This document shows, piece by piece, positions 1 through 7,710 of a stretch of 64,000 bases of DNA. The first letter of the stretch is position 1, and each line of letters begins with the position of its first letter. Source of the stretch: Blautia sp. BIOML-A1 (lineage in GTDB: Bacteria; Bacillota; Clostridia; Lachnospirales; Lachnospiraceae); contig NZ_WWVR01000013.1 of assembly GCF_009883055.1 (NCBI RefSeq), positions 1-64,000 on the forward strand. Reading direction: 5' to 3'. Below the pieces are notes generated by a model. It was not told the DNA's origin. It worked only from the letters and a program-made list of their open reading frames with translations, and did no database searches. The translations under genes and the position numbers were made by a program.

Positions 1-88
1 AAACGAAGGGGCAGTTCTCTGCAATGTCAAAACTGCTTTTTCGTTTACACCATCAGCGATTGTAACCTAAAGAATTTGATGCTCCCAT
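1..88 (-). pseudogene. phage tail gene start, probably frameshifted, cut by window edge
   Basis: An ATG at 86-88 sits behind a purine-rich site (AGGGAGATGG) just downstream of the 120-aa tail gene. The frame reads MGASNSLGYNR and stops at 53-55. From about position 63 a different frame stays open to the window edge and reads like normal protein (TIADGVNEKAVLTLQRTAPS). A 2-base loss near 62-64 would join the two. The gene continues beyond base 1, so its identity cannot be settled. Confidence 0.4.
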
Positions 89-100
89 TATACCATCTCC

Positions 101-463
101 CTACATCTCCTTCAACGTAAAACTCACCGTCCAAAGCCCTTTATAACTGGTATCCTTTTTCAGCTTCGCCTTATACCCCGTCACATACATCTCAGCCAGT
201 TTCAGCTCCGCTGTCTCCACATCAAAATACTGCACGCTGATCTTATCCTTCTTCGCATACCCCGCCAGCTTCTTCAACCACTTCGCCGTAACAGAAAACG
301 ACACCGGGATCCGCGCAACACCATGCCGCACCACATCCCTCTGTGTCGTCCCAGCCTCCGTCTCACCGCCGGAATCCGCTTCCACATCCTCCAGTTCCAC
401 CTCATAAGAATCCGGAAGCGGCAGGTTCTCCCCGTCAAACACAAGATACTGAAAAAAAGCCAT
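101..463 (-). CDS. phage tail-associated protein, 120 aa
   Basis: A 120-residue soluble protein with no signal peptide or membrane segment, opening with MAFFQYLVFDGENLPLPDSY. It lies one base downstream of the tape-measure gene, the usual place for a small distal-tail or tail-completion protein in siphophages of Clostridia. The central part has a run of charged residues (KWLKKLAGYAKKDKISVQYF) and the C-terminus is beta-rich (GLWTVSFTLKEM), which fits a small tail-tube or tail-tip fold. I recognise the context better than the family. The frame is intact although both neighbours are damaged. Confidence 0.65.
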   Translation of the reverse strand: MAFFQYLVFDGENLPLPDSYEVELEDVEADSGGETEAGTTQRDVVRHGVARIPVSFSVTAKWLKKLAGYAKKDKISVQYFDVETAELKLAEMYVTGYKAKLKKDTSYKGLWTVSFTLKEM

Positions 464-464
464 C

Positions 465-3090
465 CTATCTACCTCCGCTCCTCAGACTCATTCTCTGCTG
501 TGCTGTCACGATCACCTCATCCAGCAGCTGGTTCCCCAGATAAACCGGAATCACCAGATCCCCCTGCTGTCCTTTCTGATCACCCAGCACATCTTTCAGC
601 GCCGCCACAATACCGGCTGTCAGATCCACACCGCCGGACGGTCCTGTACCGGTCATCACACCGCCATCTGCCACAGCCATCTGCGGCGAAACCACCATAT
701 CCGCAGCCACACTGTTCACAGCCGCCTTTACCATTCCCCTGCTCTTCTCAATGCCCTCAGCCAGACCACTCATAAAGTCCGGCATCCAGCTTTCAAAATC
801 CGTCAGAGGTCCTTCATCCGGAACAGAGAAATGCAGATGGGAACGGATTGTATTGGCTACATCCGTCACTGCATTGGCAACTGCACCAATACAGCTCCGG
901 ATTCCATTCACAATGCCATTGATGATATCCGCGCCCTACCGCCATCCGGCAGATGCAAGGCTTGTAATATAATTCACCGCATTACCCAGTCCGTCCCTGA
1001 TCGTATTATAAATTCCGGAAATCGTGCTCCGGATCCCGGACCACATGGCATTAAAAGCACTGGAAACTGTATTCTTAATCCCGTTTACCACAGAAGAAAT
1101 CGTATTCCGGATCCCATTCCACACGGAATTGACAGTACCCCTGATTCCATTCAGCACGGTAGAAATAATTGTCCGGATACCATTCCAGACCGTAGAGATC
1201 ACCGTCCGGATCGCATTCATCACCGTAGTGATAGTTGTTTTGATTCCGTTCCAGGCACTCTGCAAAAATGTCCGGATCCCGTTCACCACATTCGTAATGA
1301 CAGACTTAATCCCATTCCAGACAGAACCCAGAAATGCAGAAATCGCATTCCATACAGCCATAACCGTTGCCCTGATCCCATTCCACGCTCCCACAAGGAA
1401 AGTAGAAATTGCAGTGACAACCGTTGTGAACAGTGTCTTAATCCCAGCCCACAGACCGGAAAAGAAATCCCTGATGCCATTCCATACAGCCACCGCCGTA
1501 TTCCGGATCCCGTTCCATGCAGAAACCAGAAACTGGGAAACCGCCGTCCATACCTGGACAGCGGCTTCCTTAATCTCATTCCACAGCCTGATCCAGAACT
1601 GCCGGAACTCTTCATTCGTATTCCAGAGATAAATAAAAGCCGCCACTAAAGCTGCAATGGCAGCGATCACAATGGCGATCGGATTTGCCATCATCGTGGC
1701 ACTCAGCGCCGCAAAAGCACCCTTCACCGCACTGATCGCACCGGCAAGCTTCGGTGCACATGTCATAATCGTTCCAATGGCCGAAAGGGTCTTGCCTATG
1801 ATGATCAGCACAGGTCCCAGAGCCGCAGCCAGAAGTGCAACGATCATGATCACACGTTTCACCCCGTCCGTCATGGCATTCAGCACATCCACCATCCCCT
1901 GCAGTCCGGAAACAATACTCCGCACCGCAGGCATCAGCAGATCCCCGAAAGAGATCGCCAGCTCCTGAAGCTGTGACTTCAGAATAGTCAGCTGTCCTTC
2001 CAGATTATCCTGCATGGTATCCGCCATGTTCTTTGCCGCATCCTTACAGTTATTCACTGCCCCGGACACCTTTTCAATATCCTCCGGAGCCGCATTCATC
2101 AGCGCAAGGAACCCTGACATTGCATTCTTTCCAACCAGAGCCTCCGCATTATTTGCCTTCTCGGCTTCCGTCATTCCTGCAAAAGCTCCCCTGCAGTCAG
2201 CCAAAATTGCAGACAGGCTCCGCATGGAACCGTCCGCATTGGTCGTGGCAATGGTCACATCCCCGATCGCCGCACCCGACAGCTTCACATCCCCGGTCAG
2301 GTTGGTCATGATGGAACGCATGGAAGTACCCGCCTGGGAAGCCTTGATACCGGCATTCCCCATCAGACCGATAGCTTCTGCCGTATCCTCAACCGAGAAT
2401 ACCAACGCCCCGGCAGCCGCCAGCACATCCACAAAATGTCCCGAATCCGCTGCAGTCAGCCCAAAAGCCGTCAGCGCGTCCGTCACAATATCAGAAGTCG
2501 TTGCCAGATCTTCCCCGGAGGCTGTCAAAATCCGATCCCGTTGCCCCGGACACAGCCGCCACCTTACTCATCGCAGAGTCAAAATCAGCGGCAGTTTTCA
2601 CCGCCGCCGTTCCAAGCCCTGTCACCACTCCCGTCACAGGAAGCAGCTTCTGCCCAACAGAAGAAATCTTGTTTCCAACCGTCTGCAGCTTTTCACCGGT
2701 TGCCCCGATTTTCTGCAGGGCAGTCGCAGACTGGTTCGCCTGCTCTTCCAGACTCCGCAGTCTCTGTTCCGTCTCAATAATCTCCCTCTGCAGGGCATCA
2801 TACTGGTCCTGGGAAATCGTTCCTTTCCGCAATGCCTCATCCGCCTGCTGCTGTGCAGTCTTCAAAGTCTCCAGCTTTTCCCTTGTTTCAGAAACCGCCT
2901 GTGCCAGCAGTCTGTGCTTCTGCGCGATCAGCTCCGTATTCCCCGGATCCAGCTTCAGAAGCTTCTCCACGTCTTTCAGCTGGCTCTGCGTATTCCTGAT
3001 CTCCGTATTAATCCCTTTCAGGGCAGTCTGCACTTTCGTGGTATCGCCGCCAATCTCGACAGTGATCCCTTTAATTCTGTTCCCTGCCAT
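465..3090 (-). pseudogene. phage tail tape-measure protein, broken
   Basis: The N-terminal piece (2491-3090, ATG GCA GGG after a GGGGGTGAG site) has the coiled-coil start typical of tape measures (QSQLKDVEKLLKLDPGNTEL). It ends in DFDSLRGRSGNDF and a stop. The middle piece runs in another frame from about 2528 to a TAG at 936-938. The C-terminal piece 465-935 is in the same frame as the middle one, so that TAG is an in-frame nonsense codon (GWR-stop-GADIING), probably a former TGG Trp. The usual segment between DFDSLR and ASGEDLATT, about 40-50 residues in relatives as I recall them, is missing. This suggests an out-of-frame deletion. Intact, it would set tail length. Recoded readthrough of the TAG is possible but would not repair the frameshift. 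Confidence 0.8.
960..1570 (-). repeat. tandem W-N-G-I protein repeats in the tape measure
   Basis: The middle tape-measure segment contains many degenerate units of about 11 or 22 residues built around (V/A)WNGIR or VVNGIK. At DNA level they appear as repeated ATTCCA(T/C)/CCGGATC motifs on the plus strand. Such hydrophobic tandem repeats line the tail lumen in Clostridia phages and can expand or contract by slippage. Confidence 0.7.
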
Positions 3091-3154
3091 ACGGCTCACC
3101 CCCTAAATCCCATAAAAAAAGGCACAAAAATACCCAGATCACTCCGGGCACAAA

Positions 3155-3186
3155 AAAGCATCTGCCATTCCTGACAAATGCTTTCC
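3155..3186 (-). terminator. hairpin after the DUF4825-like gene
   Basis: AAAGCAT and ATGCTTT form a 7-bp stem about 55-80 bases past the end of the lipoprotein-like gene. A-rich plus-strand sequence beside it gives a T-rich tail on the minus strand. It would separate the accessory genes from the phage tail genes. Confidence 0.4.
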
Positions 3187-3236
3187 ATATCTTCTTTTAT
3201 TAAATCAATAGAACTGAAAGTTGTAGAACAATCTCT

Positions 3237-3617
3237 CTACCGTTCATACGATGCAATGATTTCTTTGCTGTCTGCAATTCTATAATCAAGTGTTCCCAAA
3301 TTACCAATCAAGTTAAATGTCATATCTGCATTAACCTGCAATTCATCTTCAATCCTGGATGCAGACGGCTCATCTTTTAGAAAAACGCTTAATCCATAAG
3401 GCTCTGTTTCAGACTGTATCTCTATACTGTCATATGAATATCCCTCTGGATACTCTTGACTACTTACAATATTTATAACATTCGAAGAATCTCCTACATA
3501 ATCTGTCTTATACTGCGACAGATCAGGAATTTCGTACAGTTTTTCTTTTTTCCCGCACTCCGAAATCAACATTATTGATACCGTAACTAACATAATTGCA
3601 AGTACTTTTTTCTTCAT
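3237..3617 (-). CDS. small secreted or lipoprotein, DUF4825-like
   Basis: A 126-residue protein. The N-terminus MKKKVLAIMLVTVSIMLISEC is a short positively charged start, a hydrophobic core and a cysteine at residue 21, resembling a lipoprotein signal. Glu before the Cys is unusual for signal peptidase II. The mature part (VGDSSNVINIVSSQEYPEGY, then SIEIQSETEPYGLSVF) matches my memory of the DUF4825 family, small extracytoplasmic domains of unknown role in Firmicutes. The gene is first in transcription distance from the phage module and last of a run of small minus-strand genes. Function is unknown. Confidence 0.6.
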   Translation of the reverse strand: MKKKVLAIMLVTVSIMLISECGKKEKLYEIPDLSQYKTDYVGDSSNVINIVSSQEYPEGYSYDSIEIQSETEPYGLSVFLKDEPSASRIEDELQVNADMTFNLIGNLGTLDYRIADSKEIIASYER

Positions 3618-3638
3618 AGAAACACCACCTGAAAACTT

Positions 3639-3830
3639 TTATTTATCTTCTAACTCAAATCCGAGTTCTTTCAGTTCTTTTTCGTTTCTGACATCTTCAT
3701 CAGTTTTCTTTCCAGTGATGGCGCTGTAGGCTTCTTTGATACCATTTTTCACTGCCCATTTGATAACGAAATACAGTGCGATCAAAATAACAATTGCGGT
3801 TCCTCCACTTATGCCTAATTCATTCCACAT
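3639..3830 (-). CDS. small single-span membrane protein, DUF6019-like
   Basis: Residues GISGGTAIVILIALYFVIKW form one membrane segment, followed by a charged cytoplasmic tail (KTDEDVRNEKELKELGFELE). An upstream in-frame ATG at 3863 would add 11 residues, but a GGAGGAG site lies inside that extension, 9 bases before the ATG at 3830 (MWNELG) and 3 bases before another at 3836. I prefer 3830. The pattern AVKNGIKEAYSAITGKK resembles DUF6019 proteins. Its role is unknown. It lies between the DUF4825-like gene and a zinc-ribbon membrane protein, with short gaps that suggest one transcript. Confidence 0.55.
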   Translation of the reverse strand: MWNELGISGGTAIVILIALYFVIKWAVKNGIKEAYSAITGKKTDEDVRNEKELKELGFELEDK

Positions 3831-3893
3831 AATCATTAACTCCTCCGATTTCGTGACTTTCAATTTATTTTCAACTTTGCAGGCTGGGATTTA

Positions 3894-4244
3894 TCATTGA
3901 ATAAACCACATCCATACTCCAACTACTATAAGCAATATACCTGATATTCTTCCTGCAAATTTCGACTTTTTATATCCTAGAAAATTTATTGTTTCGGGAG
4001 TTGTAAATGGCAATAAAACAACATCTATACCCATTACTATAATTCCAATTCCTATTATAAAGACATTATTGTTAGAAATAATGCCATAAAACATAACTAA
4101 GAAGCCCAAAATAATGCCTAATATAAAATACTTGATTTTATGGCTGTCTTTATCCACCATCTTTTCATAACAATTTTCACATTTGCTGTTACAAAACTCA
4201 AAATTGTCATTTAATTTTTTTCCACAATATTTACATTTTTTCAT
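3894..4244 (-). CDS. zinc-ribbon membrane protein, 116 aa
   Basis: The N-terminus has four cysteines in two pairs (CKYCGKKLNDNFEFCNSKC), a zinc-ribbon of the kind that begins many small Firmicute membrane proteins. Hydrophobic stretches follow at about residues 37-56, 58-80 and 96-114, giving three or four spans. Base composition is clearly more AT-rich than in the host genes to the right, consistent with an accessory region. No enzyme motif is visible and no function is assigned. Confidence 0.6.
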   Translation of the reverse strand: MKKCKYCGKKLNDNFEFCNSKCENCYEKMVDKDSHKIKYFILGIILGFLVMFYGIISNNNVFIIGIGIIVMGIDVVLLPFTTPETINFLGYKKSKFAGRISGILLIVVGVWMWFIQ

Positions 4245-4308
4245 ACTGTTTCCTCGGTAATCCTCAAAAATTCATTCAACAGCTCACGATTTTCTCAATT
4301 CTCCAAAC

Positions 4309-4500
4309 TTAAATTTGCTTTGTAACTATGACTTTTCCTTCAGAATCCAGAAGAGGTGTAATACTGGCTCCAAGTCCGGAGTTCCAACAAAGGTAGTTAA
4401 CCCCAGTCTCCTTATCTACAAGAATTTGACGAATTCCTTCATCTTTAAGCATACTTCCGTCTTTAAATATAACTTCAAATCTTTCTTCTTTCTTTGCCAT
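4309..4500 (-). CDS. DUF6440-family small protein, 63 aa
   Basis: A short soluble protein with the arrangement ERFEVIFKDGS...ILVDKETGVNYLCWNSGLGA...ITPLLDSEGKVIV, which I recognise as DUF6440, a compact beta-rich domain common in Firmicute genomes and prophages. The start is the ATG at 4498-4500 after GAGGAGTAAAC. Function is not known. Confidence 0.65.
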   Translation of the reverse strand: MAKKEERFEVIFKDGSMLKDEGIRQILVDKETGVNYLCWNSGLGASITPLLDSEGKVIVTKQI

Positions 4501-4523
4501 GTTTACTCCTCTTTTCTCAAGCG

Positions 4524-4628
4524 TTAAATTTTGATAAACCCATTATACCCTTTCTGAATCATCCTGTCACCACATTTCATCAGATCAGAACCTGTCAAAA
4601 TCCTCCTGTGTGGCAACCTGTTTTCCAT
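4524..4628 (-). CDS. possible 34-aa peptide upstream of the DUF6440 gene
   Basis: ATG at 4626-4628 follows GAAAGGAG with 8-base spacing. The frame reads MENRLPHRRILTGSDLMKCG and ends FIKI at 4524, 23 bases before the DUF6440 gene. The ribosome-binding site and placement support translation. The peptide has no recognised family and could be the tail of a decayed gene. Confidence 0.35.
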   Translation of the reverse strand: MENRLPHRRILTGSDLMKCGDRMIQKGYNGFIKI

Positions 4629-4667
4629 AGAATTGACTCCTTTCAGATTTGACTAATAGATTTTCAG

Positions 4668-4717
4668 ATAAAAAGAAAAAGCCGCTGACACGTTATCTTC
4701 TAACGCATCAACAGCTT
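4668..4717 (-). terminator. strong terminator downstream of recombinase (possibly the original rlmD terminator)
   Basis: Arms 4680-4695 and 4701-4716 pair over 16 positions, with some G-U pairs, around a 5-base loop. On the minus strand the hairpin is followed by CTTTTTCTTTTT. It lies 45 bases past the recombinase stop. If the element sits inside rlmD, this was the terminator of rlmD before insertion. Confidence 0.75.
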
Positions 4718-4760
4718 CTATCCTACTTTAATTCAGTGTATTATTCGGTTTTGTAAAGGT

Positions 4761-6545
4761 TTATTTGCTTTCAGCATTCTCCCTGATATGGTAATAATCA
4801 TCCATATCAATGCCTATTTTTACCTTGGCATCTGGTTTTCGTTTGCCCAAAAGGCACACAGTCTCGACGGTACTTTCGTTGTCCCAACAAAGTTCCTGTG
4901 TCTCCCTGTCTCCGAAATACACAGGAAAACGGAACTTTATGTGCTTCAGGAATCTGCCATCTGGCTGCTCCTGCTCGTAAATGTCCACCTGTTCTACAAA
5001 GCTGTTAAGAAATTCTTTCTTCTCCAGGTCGGTGAACTTATCATATAGTTTATCAAAATATAAAAGGAATTGATAGACATTTTCTTCTGATATTTTCTGT
5101 TGCCGGATATTCAGCAGGCGGTTCTTGACTTCTTCTATACTGTTCTCCACGCCTTCAATCTCATCATACAAACGGTATAACCTTGTCTCCATATCCTGAT
5201 ATTTCTTCTCATAAAATTTATCCATGATATCCAGATTGTCCATCTGCTGTCCAAGTCTTGCTTTTGCTCCGATCAGCTGCCTGTGCTGCTTTTCCAATCC
5301 TTCAATCTCTTTTTCTATTTCTTCTGTATCAATTCTTGAACCGATTTTATTCAGAATTGCTTCTTCAAATTTAGGATTCTTCACCAGCTTCCGAATAACT
5401 TCTTCCACTGCATTGTTAATCTTCTCCTCACTCCATTGTTTACGATATCCACATTTATGACCATCTACCAGGCGACGATGTTTGCAGGCATAATAGAAAT
5501 AATCCTTATATAAGGTTCCGTCTTTCTTTTTCTTTCGGTTTACGTTTCCATACATACCGCTTCCACATAACGGACATCTCAATATTCCGGATAAAATATG
5601 CTCATGATCCAGACTATGCGTCTTTTCATATTTCACACCTGTTTTTTCCCGTTTTTGATGTGCCAGCTCCCAATCTGTTTCTGAAATAATTCCTTCGTGG
5701 ATACCATCATGCAGCATATAATTTTCCTGTTTTACAATGCGATATTCATTTCTTGTTCCTGAAACTTTCTCGTTCTTCCTTCGTCCATAAGCCAACTTTC
5801 CACAGTATACCGGATTATCCAGAACGCCTTTTATAAACGAAGAGGCAAATGCGTCCAGTGTATTATTCTGTCGTTTTTTCTTTTTATATCCATGCTGGTT
5901 CAGCCATGCGGCAATCGCAGAGATTCCCATATTGGTATGAATAAATTTGTCATAGATCAGACGAATAATCTCTGCTTCGTCCTCTGCAATCTGCAATTCT
6001 CCATTTACCAATTCATAGCCATATGGAGCAAATCCACCGTTCCATTTTCCTTCCCTGGCTTTCTGCTTACGTCCCTCCATTGTCTGAACAAGGATATTCT
6101 CTCGTTCAATCTCTGCCACCGCAGACAGAACAGAAATCATCAGCTTTCCACTATCTTTTGAGCTGTCAATTCCATCTTCAACACAGATCAGATTCACTCC
6201 AAAATCCTGCATCCTCTGCAAAGAATTTAAAACATCTGCCGCATTACGACCGAATCTGGAAAGCTTGAACACCAGTACAAACTGTACCTCATCTGTTCCA
6301 TTCTCAATATTATCCAACATTCTCTGAAATTCCGGTCTGCCCTCTACGCTCTTTCCAGACTTACCTTCATCTGAATACTCATTTACGATTTCCATATTCT
6401 GAAATTCCGCATATCTCTTGAGTTTTTCTTTCTGAGCATCCAGACTGTAGCCATCTACCTGCATGGTTGTGGATACTCTGGTATATATATCGCATTTAAT
6501 CTTTTTATTCTTCATAATCTTCCTCGCAGTATAACTCTGTTTCAT
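4761..6545 (-). CDS. large serine recombinase (integrase)
   Basis: A 594-residue site-specific recombinase of the resolvase/invertase superfamily that would integrate and excise the element. The N-terminal catalytic domain has YTRVSTTMQVDGYSLDAQ with nucleophile Ser25, then SDEGKSGKSVEGRPEFQRM and FKLSRFGRNAADVL. The recombinase domain follows (about 170-300), then a zinc ribbon (C324, C327, C354, C365) and a long coiled coil (about 400-490), all standard for this family. The last ~35 residues (VETVCLLGKRKPDAKVKIGI...) resemble the RlmD segment near the other end of the element, so the gene may read through the attachment site into host-derived codons. An ATG ten codons in (MKNKK, preceded by GAGGAAG) is an alternative start. 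A good terminator follows. Confidence 0.93.
   Translation of the reverse strand: MKQSYTARKIMKNKKIKCDIYTRVSTTMQVDGYSLDAQKEKLKRYAEFQNMEIVNEYSDEGKSGKSVEGRPEFQRMLDNIENGTDEVQFVLVFKLSRFGRNAADVLNSLQRMQDFGVNLICVEDGIDSSKDSGKLMISVLSAVAEIERENILVQTMEGRKQKAREGKWNGGFAPYGYELVNGELQIAEDEAEIIRLIYDKFIHTNMGISAIAAWLNQHGYKKKKRQNNTLDAFASSFIKGVLDNPVYCGKLAYGRRKNEKVSGTRNEYRIVKQENYMLHDGIHEGIISETDWELAHQKREKTGVKYEKTHSLDHEHILSGILRCPLCGSGMYGNVNRKKKKDGTLYKDYFYYACKHRRLVDGHKCGYRKQWSEEKINNAVEEVIRKLVKNPKFEEAILNKIGSRIDTEEIEKEIEGLEKQHRQLIGAKARLGQQMDNLDIMDKFYEKKYQDMETRLYRLYDEIEGVENSIEEVKNRLLNIRQQKISEENVYQFLLYFDKLYDKFTDLEKKEFLNSFVEQVDIYEQEQPDGRFLKHIKFRFPVYFGDRETQELCWDNESTVETVCLLGKRKPDAKVKIGIDMDDYYHIRENAESK
4829..4839. other. candidate left attachment core
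   Basis: CATCTGGTTTT (minus strand AAAACCAGATG, encoding K-P-D) is the longest exact match between the recombinase 3' end and rlmD. It lies where VETVCLLGKRKPD of the recombinase parallels VETVVLLSQQKPD of RlmD. Large serine recombinases need only a very short identical core, so the true crossover could be elsewhere in the similar ~50 bp. Confidence 0.45.
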
Positions 6546-6601
6546 TGTCCCAACCTTATTTTAGTACTTGTTCCAACTATTTTCAATACTTATTTTCCGT
6601 A

Positions 6602-6630
6602 TTGACGCATTTCTTCGCCAATCGTATAAT
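6602..6630 (+). promoter_or_regulatory. sigma-70 type promoter P1 for the repeat RNA
   Basis: TTGACG (6602-6607), exactly 17 bases, then TATAAT (6625-6630). This is one of the best promoter matches in the window. It reads rightward into the two tandem repeats, 222 bases before the first protein start, so a leader RNA is expected. Confidence 0.7.
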
Positions 6631-6659
6631 TAAGTTAGATACAGAGCATTTCTGTTATC

Positions 6660-6751
6660 AAAATATTGCCCGCCCACCATTGGCGACTTATAAATGATTG
6701 GCTCGAAAATATTGTTCGCTTACCGGAAGCGTCTAATAAATGTCCGGCTTG
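6660..6751 (+). ncRNA. two tandem 46-nt repeats predicted to fold as H-type pseudoknots
   Basis: Repeat 1 is 6660-6705 and repeat 2 is 6706-6751, with 32 of 46 bases identical. Each can form stem 1 (6671-6674 with 6682-6685; 6717-6720 with 6728-6731) and stem 2 from the hairpin loop to a downstream strand (6677-6681 with 6697-6701; 6723-6727 with 6743-6747), the H-type topology. Three pairs covary between repeats (C-G to U-A, A-U to G-C, U-A to A-U). Repeat 1 has one U-U mismatch in stem 2. The start of a third unit (GAAAAT) follows. The order of promoter, pseudoknot repeats, hairpin and gene resembles type III toxin-antitoxin RNAs, but the downstream genes are not a type III toxin family I recognise. 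Confidence 0.5.
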
Positions 6752-6780
6752 AAAATTATTTAGAAATAATTTCTGTTTTT
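6752..6780 (+). terminator. AT-only hairpin with T-run after the repeats
   Basis: AAATTATTT and AAATAATTT (6753-6761, 6764-6772) are perfectly complementary, giving about 8 bp and a 4-base loop, followed by CTGTTTTT. The stem is weak because it has no G-C pairs. It could give partial termination of P1 transcripts. Confidence 0.4.
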
Positions 6781-6784
6781 GATA

Positions 6785-6818
6785 TTGTGTTTTTATCACA
6801 CATTGCATATACTATAAA
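6785..6818 (+). promoter_or_regulatory. second promoter P2 with overlapping inverted repeat
   Basis: TTGTGT (6785-6790), 17 bases, TATACT (6808-6813), ending 40 bases before the small gene start. TGTGT at 6786-6790 and ACACA at 6798-6802, separated by 7 bases, form an inverted repeat over the -35 region. That position suits a repressor operator, for example for autoregulation by the 61-aa protein. Confidence 0.4.
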
Positions 6819-6852
6819 TACACAAAAAAGCCAAAAAAGAGGAGGTGTTAGT

Positions 6853-7038
6853 ATGGCTACTTCAAGTATTACTCATAATTTTGTCGTATCCAATCCAAAT
6901 AGCGTAAAGCGTTTTGTCGCAGCAATTGACGAAGCCGACCGTGACCGCACACCAAAGCAGACACTTCCCGGACGTCAGTTAACGAACCCACAGGAAATCT
7001 TAGCTTTAATGTCAAAAAGGAAGAAAAAACATGTCTGA
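6853..7038 (+). CDS. 61-aa protein, putative antitoxin partner of GNAT gene
   Basis: ATG at 6853 follows GAGGAGGTGTTAGT; the frame also extends upstream to 6694, but without a binding site. The protein (MATSSITHNFVVSNPNSVKR...LTNPQEILALMSKRKKKHV) resembles small proteins widespread in mobile elements of Clostridia that precede an acetyltransferase-like gene. No ribbon-helix-helix or helix-turn-helix is obvious. The C-terminus is strongly basic. It overlaps the next gene by 8 bases, implying coupled translation. Antitoxin function is inferred only from this pairing and layout. It could instead bind the RNA repeats or the operator. Confidence 0.7.
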   Translation: MATSSITHNFVVSNPNSVKRFVAAIDEADRDRTPKQTLPGRQLTNPQEILALMSKRKKKHV

Positions 7039-7639
7039 TAAATATTTTACCGTTAATATTCGGGCATATTTGGATAAAGACGAACCGACATATATCGGAG
7101 AGGAAAGTCTTTACGACTTACTCTCCGATTTTTCTTGTCCCAAAAATCCCGATGTGGAATACTTTTTATTACATAATGCGATTGAGTTTACCAAAAAAGA
7201 TCAATCTATCACTTATCTGGTATTTGATGCTGAAGATGCTTCACTGGTTGGTTATTTTTCACTTACAATAAAACCAATCTCTGTCCGTGCTTCAAATATC
7301 AGCAAGACAATGGCAAAAAAACTGTCCCGTGTCAGTATTTTGGATGAAGAAACACAATCCTATACTACCGCAGCTTACTTGATCGCCCAGTTGGGAAAGA
7401 ACTATTCTCTTCCAAAGGAAAAACGAATTCCTGGAAATATTCTACTGGGATTTGCACTGGAAACCATATCCAGTCTCAAATATTCCGTAGGTGGCGTTAT
7501 GGAGTTTCTTGAATGCGAAGATAATGAATTTCTTCTGAGCTTTTATACGCAGAATCATTTCAAGCCATTTGATACGCGTATTACCGCTTCTCAGAATAAT
7601 GAGCCACACACTCTGCATCAGCTTTTAAAATTTATTTGA
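7031..7639 (+). CDS. GNAT-like acetyltransferase, putative toxin
   Basis: A 202-residue soluble protein. The central part (LVFDAEDASLVGYFSLTIK, then RVSILDEETQ and AAYLIAQLGKNYSLP) and the end (GGVMEFLECEDNEFLLSFY, NHFKPFDTR) follow the strand and helix order of GNAT acetyltransferases, including the terminal F-Y-x-x-x-x-F-x-x-F element. Toxins such as TacT and AtaT acetylate aminoacyl-tRNA and are encoded just after a small antitoxin gene, as here. The substrate cannot be read from the sequence. The canonical Q/R-x-x-G-x-G/A loop is not clear. Non-toxin acetylation is the main alternative. A bidirectional hairpin follows. Confidence 0.65.
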   Translation: MSDKYFTVNIRAYLDKDEPTYIGEESLYDLLSDFSCPKNPDVEYFLLHNAIEFTKKDQSITYLVFDAEDASLVGYFSLTIKPISVRASNISKTMAKKLSRVSILDEETQSYTTAAYLIAQLGKNYSLPKEKRIPGNILLGFALETISSLKYSVGGVMEFLECEDNEFLLSFYTQNHFKPFDTRITASQNNEPHTLHQLLKFI

Positions 7640-7653
7640 TTTAAAAATGCATG

Positions 7654-7710
7654 AAAAAAGCGACAGTCTGATTTACATTTTGTATTTCAGGAAACTGCCG
7701 CTTCTTTTTC
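7654..7710. terminator. bidirectional terminator between the GNAT gene and a small convergent gene
   Basis: AAGCGaCAGT (7658-7667) pairs with ACTGcCGCTT (7694-7703) around a 26-base loop, with a run of A on the left and CTTCTTTTTC on the right. It serves the GNAT gene on the plus strand and overlaps the end of the 44-aa gene on the minus strand. Confidence 0.6.

Larger units (their letters stand above)
1..3100 (-). mobile_element. prophage remnant, tail module
   Basis: Three consecutive minus-strand reading frames have phage tail character: a tape-measure protein, a small tail protein, and the start of another gene cut by the window edge. Two of the three are damaged. Capsid, terminase and lysis genes are absent on the right-hand side, where unrelated small genes begin. 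The remnant therefore looks decayed and truncated at this end. What lies left of the window is unknown. Confidence 0.75.

Noticed and set aside
831..1649. Long plus-strand frames opposite the tape-measure repeats
   Set aside because: They mirror the tandem WNGI repeats of the minus-strand gene, are low-complexity and lack start signals.
6660..6751. The two tandem repeats as CRISPR units
   Set aside because: Only two directly abutting, 70% identical units without spacers and no cas genes.
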